Shown: piece after piece, positions 33,800-42,981 of the stretch
How the letters are laid out: the number at the start of each line of letters is the position of its first letter
Numbering within the stretch: position 1 is the first letter of the stretch
Assembly: GCA_903875225.1 (NCBI GenBank)
Contig: CAIQVJ010000074.1
Span: 1-47,054 of the forward strand
Direction of reading: 5' to 3'
Length of the DNA: 47,054 bases
Source of the DNA: an uncultured Pseudomonadota bacterium
GTDB lineage: Bacteria > Myxococcota_A > UBA796 > SXON01
Made by a program: the position numbers and the translations under genes
Notes under the pieces: model-generated
Database searches by the model: none
The model's input: the letters and a program-made list of their open reading frames with translations, nothing else
Told to the model about the DNA's origin: nothing

Positions 33800-36742
33800 A
33801 TGTCCGAAGCACTCCCGCCCCCTGAACGTGCCCGTCGGACACTGGCACCGATGTCGTCGTGGGCGCGGAACAGGGACAGCCTTGGCGGGGGTCCACACAA
33901 CGCTCCAGCCCCACGCAGCGCCCCGGCGGAGCTGGTGATCCTCGTCGTCGACGACAAGAAGTCCAACCTGATCGCCCTTGGACAGGTCCTCAGGGGCGTC
34001 CCGGCCCGGCTGGTCATGGCCAGCAGCGGAGAAGAGGCCCTGGCTCTCTCAACGTTGCACGAGTTTGCGCTGGCCATCCTCGACGTCCAGATGCCCGGGA
34101 TGGATGGCTTTGAGCTTGCCGAGATCCTGCTCGGGGCCGGCGCATCGCAGCCATTCCCCATCCTCTTCGTGAGCGCCGCGTTCCGGGACCAGGAGCACCG
34201 GGTCAAGGGCTACGCGGCGGGCGCAGTAGACTACCTCGTGAAGCCGCTCAATCCCGAGGTGCTGCTCGCGAAGGTGAACGTCTTCCTGGAGTTGGCGCGC
34301 ATGCGTGCCGAGCTTCAAGAGACCGTTCGGGCGCGCAACGTGGAACTGGAGGTGAAGGCGGCGCAACTGGTCATGCGGAACCGGTTCAAGGAGGTCCTGT
34401 CCAAGGTGTCCCGCAGCGTGGTGAGACGAAGCCCCGGGGAGGCGGGCGTGGCAATCGTCGGGGCCATGAGCAAGGTCGCGGGCTTCCTTGGCGCAGACAG
34501 GGCGTTCGTGGTGTTTGACCCAGACCTGGGCCCTGAGTCCGTGGAGAACGGACTGACCCCGGAGTGGAGCGCCGAGGGGAATGCCGAGGCGTTCGGCCAC
34601 CCCGAGTTTTTGGACTGCATCCCGACGCTCCTCGCGATGGAGCGCAACAGTCGGGACGAAATTGCTGTCTTTCCCTCCTTCTCCGCCTCCAGGGAGCTCT
34701 CGACGCCTGCCCGGCTCCTCTTCGACCGGCTTGCAGTCGGGGGAATCCTGATGCTCCCCGTGGTGGAGCACAGCCGCCGGATCGGCCTCCTCTGCTTCGG
34801 CTGGAGGGATTCAGGGAGCATGTCGTCGGTCGACCTCTACAACCTGTCGGGCGGCCTCGCAGTGCTCCCGGACGTCATCTACGGCGCCCTGCAGCGGGCC
34901 GAGGCCGAGGCCAGAAAGACCGAGAGCCAGGCTCAACACAGGCTTCTCTTCGCCACGATGGCCCAGGGCGTGATCTACCAGAGCGCCCAGGGCGTCGTGC
35001 TGGGGGCGAACCCGGGGGCCGAGCGAATGCTCGGCCTGGGCGCGTGGGAGATGGCCGGATTGGACTTTCTGTGCACGCAGTCCAAGGCAGTCCGGGAGGA
35101 TGGGACCACCTTTCCCTTTGAGGAGCTGCCCCCGATAGTCGCCGTTCTAACGGGGACATCTGTGGAAGCGGTGATGATGGGCCTGCAGCACGCCAAGACA
35201 GGCTTGATCTGCTGGGCGATGGTCAGCGCGGTTCCCCTGTTTCGGCAGGAGGGGGATGCGTCGTTGTTGATCCAGGTGTGCACCACGGCGCTCGACGTGA
35301 CCGAACTGAGGCGCGCGAACGATGAAAAGGCACGCCTCGGGGACATCGAGTCCAAAGCCAGGGCCGAGAGAGCGTTCCTCGCCCGCATGAGCCACGAGAT
35401 CAGAACCCCGATGAACGCGGTGCTGGGGTACGCGCAGCTGCTCGTCCGTGAGCCAGGGCTGACCACAAGGCAACGGGAGTACGTCGTGACCATCGGTCGT
35501 AGCGGCGAGCACCTGATGACGCTTGTGAACAACGTGCTCGACGTCGCCCGGAGCGAAGCCCGCGGCGAAACGCTCGATCTCGAAGTCGTCAATCCGAGGG
35601 AGATCCTCACTGATATCTGGCGCATGTTCCGCTTGCCCACGTCCGAGAAGGGACTGTCCTTCAGCGTGGATGTCGCTTCGCCGCTCCCCCCGCTGCTGCG
35701 GGCAGACGCGGGAAAGATTCGGCAGATCCTAATTAATCTACTCGGCAATGCCGTCCGATACACCGACACCGGCAAGGTCGGTCTCTGGGTCTCCGCCACT
35801 CCTTTGGACGGCGCATGGGTAAAGGTGGTCATGGAAGTCACGGACACGGGAATAGGGATTCCAACGGATCGGTTGGCGGACATCTTCAAACCATTCGTGC
35901 AGGTGAACGACACTGTCGGGGGCACGGGACTCGGACTCGCCGTGTGCAGGCGGCTCGCGGGTCTGATGGACGGGGAGGTGAACGCAATCTCGTGCATTGG
36001 CGTGGGTAGCAGCTTCAGGCTCGAGTTCCGGTGCCAGACCGCCGCGGAAGAAGACACCGTCAGGCTGACTCCGGCCACTGCCCGGCGGCCTGAGGGATCC
36101 GGGAATGTTCGAGTGCTGATCGTAGACGATGATCTGGACAACCTGAGAATGCTCGGCACCATGCTGGGCTCGGCTGGGTTGGACGTACACCTTGCCGAAA
36201 CCGCGGCCGAGGCGGTCCAGTCCTTTCGCGATGCACCTTGCGACATCGTGATCACGGACATGTTCATACCAGGCGGCGACGGCACTGAAGTGATCGCCGG
36301 CATACGGCGAATCCCCGGAAATGAGCAGGTTCCGTTCCTCGCACTCAGCGCAAGCACCGCGCCGGAAGTTCGGACACGGGCGCTCGCCTGCGGCGCTCAC
36401 TCGTTCATGGCGAAGCCTGTCCGGGCAAGCGGCTTGTTCCAGCAAATTGAGCGGCTCACCGGATCGACGATCGTGGGCTCGGAAGAGATCGAGAACCCAA
36501 GCGATGATGACATCATCGACGGGGCCAAATCAGCCCTAAGCGCGCTACCGCCCGCACGCCGCAAGGCTCTGGGGGCCGCATTGCGTCACGGATACGTCGA
36601 GGAAATCGACGCAGAGGTGGCGTGGCTCGAGCAGATCTCGCCAGCCGCCGCGTACGCAGTGAGGCGACGCGTGGACAGGTTCGAGTTCCAGTATTTGTAC
36701 GAAATGTTGAAGGAGGACGATGATGAGTCTGAGCCCACTTGA
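33800..36742 (+). CDS. Hybrid histidine kinase HK2 (REC-GAF-PAS-HisKA-HATPase-REC)
   Basis: A 980-aa soluble kinase with an N-terminal input receiver (about 45-165: VILVVDDKKSN, ILDVQMPGMDGF, YLVKPLNPE), a coiled coil, a GAF-like domain (about 200-370), a PAS domain (about 380-500), HisKA with [17 protein letters not shown] (near 529), and HATPase with LINLLGNAVRYT (near 645), TDTGIGIP and GGTGLGLAV. A C-terminal receiver (about 770-885: VLIVDDDLDN, ITDMFIPGGDG, MAKPVRAS) is followed by a helical tail of the type found after receivers in other hybrid kinases (ALPPARRKALGAALRHG). The start at 33800 has a GGGGGAGG upstream and lies 18 nt after the predicted sigma-54 start. 33851 is an alternative. 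First gene of the operon; overlaps the next by 20 bp. Confidence 0.92.
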   Translation: MSEALPPPERARRTLAPMSSWARNRDSLGGGPHNAPAPRSAPAELVILVVDDKKSNLIALGQVLRGVPARLVMASSGEEALALSTLHEFALAILDVQMPGMDGFELAEILLGAGASQPFPILFVSAAFRDQEHRVKGYAAGAVDYLVKPLNPEVLLAKVNVFLELARMRAELQETVRARNVELEVKAAQLVMRNRFKEVLSKVSRSVVRRSPGEAGVAIVGAMSKVAGFLGADRAFVVFDPDLGPESVENGLTPEWSAEGNAEAFGHPEFLDCIPTLLAMERNSRDEIAVFPSFSASRELSTPARLLFDRLAVGGILMLPVVEHSRRIGLLCFGWRDSGSMSSVDLYNLSGGLAVLPDVIYGALQRAEAEARKTESQAQHRLLFATMAQGVIYQSAQGVVLGANPGAERMLGLGAWEMAGLDFLCTQSKAVREDGTTFPFEELPPIVAVLTGTSVEAVMMGLQHAKTGLICWAMVSAVPLFRQEGDASLLIQVCTTALDVTELRRANDEKARLGDIESKARAERAFLARMSHEIRTPMNAVLGYAQLLVREPGLTTRQREYVVTIGRSGEHLMTLVNNVLDVARSEARGETLDLEVVNPREILTDIWRMFRLPTSEKGLSFSVDVASPLPPLLRADAGKIRQILINLLGNAVRYTDTGKVGLWVSATPLDGAWVKVVMEVTDTGIGIPTDRLADIFKPFVQVNDTVGGTGLGLAVCRRLAGLMDGEVNAISCIGVGSSFRLEFRCQTAAEEDTVRLTPATARRPEGSGNVRVLIVDDDLDNLRMLGTMLGSAGLDVHLAETAAEAVQSFRDAPCDIVITDMFIPGGDGTEVIAGIRRIPGNEQVPFLALSASTAPEVRTRALACGAHSFMAKPVRASGLFQQIERLTGSTIVGSEEIENPSDDDIIDGAKSALSALPPARRKALGAALRHGYVEEIDAEVAWLEQISPAAAYAVRRRVDRFEFQYLYEMLKEDDDESEPT

Positions 36743-37889
36743 GTTGGATAGCCGCCCCGCGAACATCATCGTCATCGACGACACACCCGAAAACCTGCGG
36801 TTGCTGGTACGCGGCCTTGGGGGGGCGGGCTGCCGCGTGCGCGCGGCAATTAGCGGGGAGGTCGGCCTGCGCATGGCGCACGCCGAGCTTCCCGATCTGG
36901 TCCTCCTGGACATCAACATGCCAGGGATGGATGGCTTCGAGGTGTGTCGTTTGATGCAGGAGGACCCGTACCTGATGTGGGTGCCGATCCTGTTCATCAG
37001 CGCTACGCACGACGTGGAGCCGAAGCTGCGCGCGCTCAGCGCAGGCGGCCGCGACTTCGTGACCAAGCCTTTCAGCATGCAGGAGGTGATCGCCCGCGTT
37101 CGAACCCACGTCAGGCTCGGTCGATTCGAGTCGATGTTGAGCGGCCTCAGCGCAAGGCTCGAGGAGAAAGTCGCAGCGCAGGTCCAGGAAATCGCCGATT
37201 CGCAGGACGCTACGATACTCGCGCTCGCGAAGCTGGCCGAGTCACGGGACGACGACACCGGCATGCACGTGGAGCGCATGGCCGAGATGTCCCGTGTGCT
37301 CGCGCGCCCCCTGGTGCGCAGCCGCAGAGGCGTAGACATCGGCAAGCTGGGTGACGCCGCCTACGTCGAAGCCCTTGGGAGGGCGGCAACCCTGCACGAC
37401 ATTGGAAAGGTGGGCATTCCCGACAATGTGCTGCTCAAGCCGGGCAGGCTGACGGCTGCGGAATTCACGGTCATGAAGACCCACACCACGATCGGCGCAT
37501 CGACCATCGACGCAGTTCTCCAGCGGTATCCTCGAAACGCAATGGCTGGCCTCGGGGAGGCTATCGCCAACTCTCACCACGAGAAGTGGGACGGGACAGG
37601 GTATCCCAGGGGGCTTGCAGGAGAGGCGATTCCGTTCAGCGCGCGCGTGGTGGCGGTGGCGGACGTATACGACGCCCTGCGGTCCCGGCGCCCCTACAAG
37701 GAGCCGTTTTCGCGGACCGAGGCGGCGACGATCATCCGGGAGGGGCGTGGGCGGCACTTCGATCCGGCGATCGTGGATGCCTTTGAGCAGTTGGAGGGGC
37801 AGTTGAACGACATTTGGTGCGACATGACAGAAGAACGATGCACCCGCGTGCACAACAAGCTGGACTCGAGGGGAGGCCTTGATGCTTGA
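36723..37889 (+). CDS. Response regulator with HD-GYP c-di-GMP phosphodiesterase output
   Basis: A 388-aa RpfG-type protein. The receiver (residues about 10-125) has IIVIDDTPENLRLL, LVLLDINMPGMDGFEV (phospho-Asp) and FVTKPFSMQE. The HD-GYP domain (about 175-370) has DTGMHVERMAEMS, AATLHDIGKVGIPDNVLLKP (HD near 225), KTHTTIGA, SHHEKWDGTGYPRGLAGEAI (GYP near 290) and ADVYDALRSRRPYKE, so catalytic metal ligands and the GYP loop are all present. It should hydrolyse c-di-GMP when phosphorylated by a kinase of this operon. ATG 36723 is chosen over 36720 because AGGAGG is 6 nt from it. Overlaps HK2 and HK3. Confidence 0.95.
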   Translation: MSLSPLELDSRPANIIVIDDTPENLRLLVRGLGGAGCRVRAAISGEVGLRMAHAELPDLVLLDINMPGMDGFEVCRLMQEDPYLMWVPILFISATHDVEPKLRALSAGGRDFVTKPFSMQEVIARVRTHVRLGRFESMLSGLSARLEEKVAAQVQEIADSQDATILALAKLAESRDDDTGMHVERMAEMSRVLARPLVRSRRGVDIGKLGDAAYVEALGRAATLHDIGKVGIPDNVLLKPGRLTAAEFTVMKTHTTIGASTIDAVLQRYPRNAMAGLGEAIANSHHEKWDGTGYPRGLAGEAIPFSARVVAVADVYDALRSRRPYKEPFSRTEAATIIREGRGRHFDPAIVDAFEQLEGQLNDIWCDMTEERCTRVHNKLDSRGGLDA

Positions 37890-40800
37890 TACCATCGAAT
37901 CGAAGTTGCAGAGCGCCGGCGGCGGCCTCGTTGCTCTCCTGCTGCTGTTTGGCAGCGTGGGATATTTTGAGCAGAGCCAGAGCGCTGAGAGCCTCAAGGA
38001 TTTGGGTGGCACACTGCTGCCCTCTGCCGTCGCGCTCGGAGACGTGACGATTGAACTCCTCACTGTACAATTGTGGAGCCGCTCGGGCTACACCGATCTA
38101 CTGCTCGCCGATCCCGCGGCCCTGACGACCGACAGGCAGCGGCACGATCTGGCGATGGCCGACCTGCGCTCGGCGATCACGCGCTATGAAGCCTTGGACA
38201 TGGACGACGTCGAGCGGGGGTTGTGGAGGGACTTCACCGTCAAGCTCTCCGGACTCACGGGGGCCGACGAACAGATCTGGCGTGCGTTGGACGCTGGAGA
38301 TCTGGCGCTCGCCCAGCAATTGCGAGCGTCCTCGGCCGGGGCCTACAAGGAGGCGGAGGATGCGTGCGCCAAGACCGTTGATTTTCAGGAGACGGAGTCT
38401 CGCGCTACGGTAGCGGCGGCAGCAAGGACCCGAGCCGTTGGCAACGGCCTGCTGTTCGCGACATTCGCCGTCACCCTGCTCGTGGCGGGAGTGGCCTTCT
38501 TCCGGCTCATGAAGAGCATCCTCGAGCCCCTCAACGAGCTTGGTATGATCGCCGACAAGTTGGCGCAGGGAGAGGCGGATCTGGACTTTGGCACCCGGCG
38601 GCTCGGCGAACTCGGTGCCCTGAAGGAGTCCCTGCGCGTTGCGGTGGATGGGTGGCGGGACGTTGTCAAGGCCTTCGAATCCGTGGCACAGGGGGATGCG
38701 ACCGTGCAGGTGCCCCCGAGAGGGCCACGAGATGTGCTCTCCCTCGCGGTGAACACCGTCGCCGAAGCGATGCGGGAGGCTGCTCTGCAGGCCGATCGGA
38801 TCGGAGGGGGGGACTACACCGGCGAGGTGGTCGTGCGTGGGCCAAAGGATCAACTTGGCCGGGCCTTCGTCAAGATGACGGCGACGCTGAGGAAGGTGGT
38901 GGTGGTCGCCGAGCGGATTGCAGGCGGTGATTTGGATGTCGCAGTGGAGCAGCAGGGGCCACAGGACTCCATCTCCCTCGCGCTCAACGGGATGGCAGAC
39001 ACCCTGCGCTCGACCGCCCGCCAGGCCAACGCCATCGCTTCCGGGGAGTATGGCACGGAGGTCGAGCCCCGGAGCGAGAAGGACCTGCTCGGGTTGTCCC
39101 TGCAGAAGATGAACCGCTTCCTCCGCGAGAACGAAGCCCAGACGAGCCAGATGAATTGGCTGAAGTCCGGGGTGGCACGGGTGAACGAGCTCGTGTTGGG
39201 TCAGGGCGACGTGCAGGTCCTCGCCACAAGCGCGGTCGCCGAGGTAGCGCGGCACCTCGATGCCAAGGTTGGCGCGATCTATACGGCGGAACAGACGTCG
39301 GAGGGCCCCGTCCTGCGGCTGTTGGGAACGTACGCGTATACAGAGCGAAAGAACCTCGCGAACCGGTTTCGGCTCGGGGAAGGGATCGTGGGTCAGTCGG
39401 CGTTGGAGCGCAAGCAGATCGTGCTCCAGAATGTCCCCGAGGACTATGTCCGTGTCGTCTCTGGCCTCGGGGAGGCATCCCCGCGCAACCTCTGCGTCAT
39501 CCCGATCCTGTTCCGGAACGAACTGCGTGGGGTGATGGAGTTGGGCACCCTTGCGCCGATCGATGCGATCCAGCAGCAGTACATCGATCAGGTGGCGGTC
39601 GTGCTGGGCGTCTCGTTCGAGATCGCGGCGAACCAGGGGATCCTCGCCGTCCAGCAGGAGGAGCTGCGCGCGAGCAACGAGGAGCTCTTTGGCCAGACCA
39701 GGGCCCTCGCGAGCGCGAGCGAGGAGTTGCGAGCGCAACAGACAGAGCTGGAGCGATCCAATGCGGATCTCGAGATCCAGATCAGACGGACGCAGGAGTC
39801 CGAGAGCAAGCTGAAGGTCCGGCAACGGGAGCTCGCGACGATCAACTCGGAGCTGGAGGAGCGGAACGAGGCGCTACAGAACCAGAAGGCGGAGATCGAG
39901 ATCGCGCGTCAGGACCTCACGTCGCAGGCGGAAGACCTCGCGCTCGCCAGCAAGTACAAGTCCGAGTTTCTCGCGAACATGTCCCACGAGCTCCGCACCC
40001 CGCTGAACAGCCTGCTCCTGCTGGCTCGCTCGCTCGGGGAGAACTCGGAGGGCAACCTTACGGGGGATCAGCGCGAGTGCGCGACGGTGATCTACGAGAG
40101 CGGGAACGACCTGCTCAACCTGATCAACGAGATCCTCGACCTCTCCAAGATCGAGGCGGGGCGCATGGAGATGCGGCTCGAAAGCGTGGAGGTCAACGAC
40201 ATCTCCGAGCTGATCATCCGGCAGTTCGACCACATGGCACGGAGCCAGGGACTGAAGCTCAACGTGCGGGTGGAGAACACCCTGCCCGAGAGGGTCATCA
40301 CCGATCCCCACCGTCTGGGCCAGGTGATCAAGAATCTCGTCGGAAACGCCCTGAAGTTCACCGAGTCGGGAAGTGTGACCGTGACGTTCGGGCAGCCGGC
40401 CGCGGCCGACGGCGTGCGTCGGGCAGGGCTTCACACGGACAACGCCATCGCCATCCGGGTGGCGGACACGGGGATTGGGATTCCCGCAGACAAGCAGCGC
40501 CTGGTCTTCGAGGCTTTTCAACAGGTGGATTCTGGGGACCGCCGCAAGTATGGCGGCACCGGGCTCGGGCTCTCCATCTCGAGGGAGCTGGTCAACCTGC
40601 TTGGGGGAGAGCTGCTGCTCCGGAGCGAGGTGGGCGTCGGATCCACGTTCACGATCGTCATACCGCTCGGCGCGGCCTCGGATGTGCCGCCCGCACCGCG
40701 CTTCGCGACGGGGTCTCGGATCCCAGCCCCGGCCCTGACCGGGGAGGTACGTCCCGCTGCGGCTGCACCCGCGCTGGCAGACGACCGGGATGGGATCGAC

Positions 40801-41976
40801 GACACCTACAGACCGATCCTGATCGTCGAGGACGACGCCAGATTTGCGGCGGTGCTGCTCGCCGAGGTTCGAAAACGCGGGCTCAAGTGCCTTGTGGCGC
40901 TGAACGGCAAGGACGGGTTGGCGCTGGCGAAGACGTTTCGTCCCGGGGGTGTGATCCTGGACATCAACCTCCCCGACACCAACGGTTGGATGCTGCTCAG
41001 CGCGCTGAAGCAGGATGTGGGGACGCGGCACATCCCCGTCCACATCGTCTCCGCAGAGGAGTCGAGCCTCGACGGGTTCCGCCTCGGAGCGGTCGGGCAT
41101 GCCCACAAGCCCCTCCGGCCGTCGGACATCGACACGATCCTCTCAACAATCGAGAAGTCTTCGGCTACCGCTGAGAAGCTGGTGCTCGTCGTTGAGGACG
41201 ACCCCGTGATGCGGAAGGAGACGGTGCGCATCGTCGGCAACGGGAACGTGCACGTGCAGGAGGTCGCCTCCGGGGCCGCGGCGCTCGCGGCCCTGCGCGA
41301 GCGCCGCTTCGACCTCATCGTGCTCGACCTCGGACTGCCGGACATGCAGGGTATCGAGTTGCTCAAGGTTGCGTCGGAACAACACGCCCCCATCCCCCCG
41401 GTCATCGTGTACACCGTTCGGGAGTTGACATCCGAAGAGGAGCTCGCCCTTCGGCACTACGCCGACTCCATCATCATCAAGGACGTGCGCTCCCAGGAGC
41501 GGCTGATCGACGAGATCGCGCTGTTCCTGCACCGCGTCGTGAGCGATCTCCCCGAAGAAAAGCGGCAGGCCATCCATCATATCTACGAATCAGACGAGCG
41601 AATCCGCGGCAAGAAGGTGCTGGTGGTGGAGGACGACATGCGGACGATGTTCGCCATGGTCAAGCTACTGGCGAGTCGCGGGGTGAGTCCCTTGAAGGCG
41701 GCGAATGGCGAGCAGGCCCTCGCGATCCTCCAAGCACATCCCGACGTCGACCTGGTGCTCCTCGACATGATGATGCCCGTCATGGACGGGTACGAGACGG
41801 CAACCCGGATCCGGGCCCAGCGCGCGTTCTTCGACCTGCCAGTCATCGCGTTGACCGCGAAGGCGATGAAGGAGGACAGGCAGAAGTGCATCGATGCCGG
41901 GTGCTCGGACTACCTGTCCAAGCCGGTCGATCAGGACCGGCTCCTGTCGCTTCTCCGCGTCTGGCTGAGTCGCTAG
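37882..41976 (+). CDS. Membrane hybrid kinase HK3 (4HB-TM, poly-HAMP, GAF, HisKA, HATPase, three RECs)
   Basis: A 1364-aa inner-membrane kinase. TM1 (about 15-33) and TM2 (about 189-208, LLFATFAVTLLVAGVAFFRL) flank a helical periplasmic sensor. Five HAMP-like repeats follow (about 213-425), each with a turn of the type AQGEADLDF, AQGDATVQV, GGGDYTGEV, AGGDLDVAV or ASGEYGTEV. A GAF domain (about 443-585), a long coiled coil, HisKA with FLANMSHELRTPLNSL (near 692) and HATPase with NLVGNALKFT (near 818) come next. The three receivers at about 976, 1099 and 1245 (LDINLPD, LDLGLPD, LDMMMPVMDG) all keep a phospho-Asp. The second ends IIIKDVRSQ instead of the usual KP motif. Overlaps the HD-GYP gene by 8 bp. 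Confidence 0.93.
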   Translation: MLDTIESKLQSAGGGLVALLLLFGSVGYFEQSQSAESLKDLGGTLLPSAVALGDVTIELLTVQLWSRSGYTDLLLADPAALTTDRQRHDLAMADLRSAITRYEALDMDDVERGLWRDFTVKLSGLTGADEQIWRALDAGDLALAQQLRASSAGAYKEAEDACAKTVDFQETESRATVAAAARTRAVGNGLLFATFAVTLLVAGVAFFRLMKSILEPLNELGMIADKLAQGEADLDFGTRRLGELGALKESLRVAVDGWRDVVKAFESVAQGDATVQVPPRGPRDVLSLAVNTVAEAMREAALQADRIGGGDYTGEVVVRGPKDQLGRAFVKMTATLRKVVVVAERIAGGDLDVAVEQQGPQDSISLALNGMADTLRSTARQANAIASGEYGTEVEPRSEKDLLGLSLQKMNRFLRENEAQTSQMNWLKSGVARVNELVLGQGDVQVLATSAVAEVARHLDAKVGAIYTAEQTSEGPVLRLLGTYAYTERKNLANRFRLGEGIVGQSALERKQIVLQNVPEDYVRVVSGLGEASPRNLCVIPILFRNELRGVMELGTLAPIDAIQQQYIDQVAVVLGVSFEIAANQGILAVQQEELRASNEELFGQTRALASASEELRAQQTELERSNADLEIQIRRTQESESKLKVRQRELATINSELEERNEALQNQKAEIEIARQDLTSQAEDLALASKYKSEFLANMSHELRTPLNSLLLLARSLGENSEGNLTGDQRECATVIYESGNDLLNLINEILDLSKIEAGRMEMRLESVEVNDISELIIRQFDHMARSQGLKLNVRVENTLPERVITDPHRLGQVIKNLVGNALKFTESGSVTVTFGQPAAADGVRRAGLHTDNAIAIRVADTGIGIPADKQRLVFEAFQQVDSGDRRKYGGTGLGLSISRELVNLLGGELLLRSEVGVGSTFTIVIPLGAASDVPPAPRFATGSRIPAPALTGEVRPAAAAPALADDRDGIDDTYRPILIVEDDARFAAVLLAEVRKRGLKCLVALNGKDGLALAKTFRPGGVILDINLPDTNGWMLLSALKQDVGTRHIPVHIVSAEESSLDGFRLGAVGHAHKPLRPSDIDTILSTIEKSSATAEKLVLVVEDDPVMRKETVRIVGNGNVHVQEVASGAAALAALRERRFDLIVLDLGLPDMQGIELLKVASEQHAPIPPVIVYTVRELTSEEELALRHYADSIIIKDVRSQERLIDEIALFLHRVVSDLPEEKRQAIHHIYESDERIRGKKVLVVEDDMRTMFAMVKLLASRGVSPLKAANGEQALAILQAHPDVDLVLLDMMMPVMDGYETATRIRAQRAFFDLPVIALTAKAMKEDRQKCIDAGCSDYLSKPVDQDRLLSLLRVWLSR

Positions 41977-41978
41977 CA

Positions 41979-42824
41979 ATGGCGAGTGACGTTCCGAACG
42001 TCGAGCAGATCGAGCTGGCCCTCCTCCTCGAGGGGATCTACCAGCGGTACGGGTACGACTTCCGCGGGTACGCCATGGAGAGCGTGCAGCGCCGGCTGGG
42101 GCAGTTTCTCGCTGACCAGTCGATGTCGAGCTTTCTGGACGTGGCTGGGAGGGTGCTCCGGGATCAGGAGTTCTTCCATGCACTCATGCCCTACTTCTCG
42201 GTGTCGGTGACGTCCCTGTTTCGGGATCCGTCCTTCTACGCGACCCTGGCGCAGGTTGTGATCCCTCGGCTTCGAAGCTGGCCACACATCAAGGTGTGGC
42301 ACGCGGGCTGCGCGACGGGCGAGGAGGTGTATTCGCACGCCATCCTGCTCCGCGAGGCGGGAATCCAGGAACGATGCATGCTGTACGCGACCGACATCAG
42401 CCAGTCCGCGCTCGACACCGCCAAGGCCGGGATCTATTCGCTCGAGGTGATCCGCAAGGGGACCGCAAATTATCAACTCGCGGGTGGAGCGCGGGCGCTC
42501 TCCGACTACTACTACGCACGGTACCAGGCGGCGGTGATGGACCCGTCCCTCCGGCGGAGGGTGATGTTCACCCCACACAACCTTGCGATGGACACCTCAT
42601 TCGGCGAAATGCAGGTCATCGTGTGCAGGAACGTGATGATCTACTTCAGCGAGGCGCTTCAGAACAAGGTCCTCGAGCTGTTCTGGGAGAGCCTTGACTA
42701 TGGAGGCTATCTCTGCCTTGGGGACAAGGAGAGCCTGAGCTACACGTGCGTCGCCGACCGGTTCGAGCTTGTCGATGAGGCGGCGAGGGTGTACAAGAAA
42801 GTCGTCTCGGCATCCCCCGGATGA
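41979..42824 (+). CDS. CheR-type protein glutamate methyltransferase
   Basis: A 281-aa SAM-dependent O-methyltransferase of the CheR family. The N-terminal helical domain (IYQRYGYDFRGYAMESVQRR, about residues 20-39) is followed by the SAM site VWHAGCATGEEVYSHAILL (near 105-123), YATDISQSALDTAKAG, and VIVCRNVMIYF. CheR normally methylates chemoreceptor glutamates, but there is no MCP, CheA, CheW or CheB in the window. The gene starts 2 bp after HK3, whose helical sensor and poly-HAMP stalk are the closest thing to a receptor. HK3 as substrate is an inference. The start follows directly on the HK3 stop. Confidence 0.93.
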   Translation: MASDVPNVEQIELALLLEGIYQRYGYDFRGYAMESVQRRLGQFLADQSMSSFLDVAGRVLRDQEFFHALMPYFSVSVTSLFRDPSFYATLAQVVIPRLRSWPHIKVWHAGCATGEEVYSHAILLREAGIQERCMLYATDISQSALDTAKAGIYSLEVIRKGTANYQLAGGARALSDYYYARYQAAVMDPSLRRRVMFTPHNLAMDTSFGEMQVIVCRNVMIYFSEALQNKVLELFWESLDYGGYLCLGDKESLSYTCVADRFELVDEAARVYKKVVSASPG

Positions 42825-42981
42825 GCCCGGTGCGACGAGGTTGGGGTCCATGACCCGCCGTGCATCGATTTGGGCCGAGCGGGTTGGGGGGACATGTGCC
42901 TCGAAGCTGCCGGGTGCGCGGCGGCCCAAGGCCGGTCCGCTCGCGTTCGCCCGCGCGGGTCGAGCGCGCTATTGGGGGACC

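Noticed and set aside
38098..39825. 575-aa minus-strand frame inside HK3
   Set aside because: Antisense of the poly-HAMP and GAF codons with no recognisable domain.
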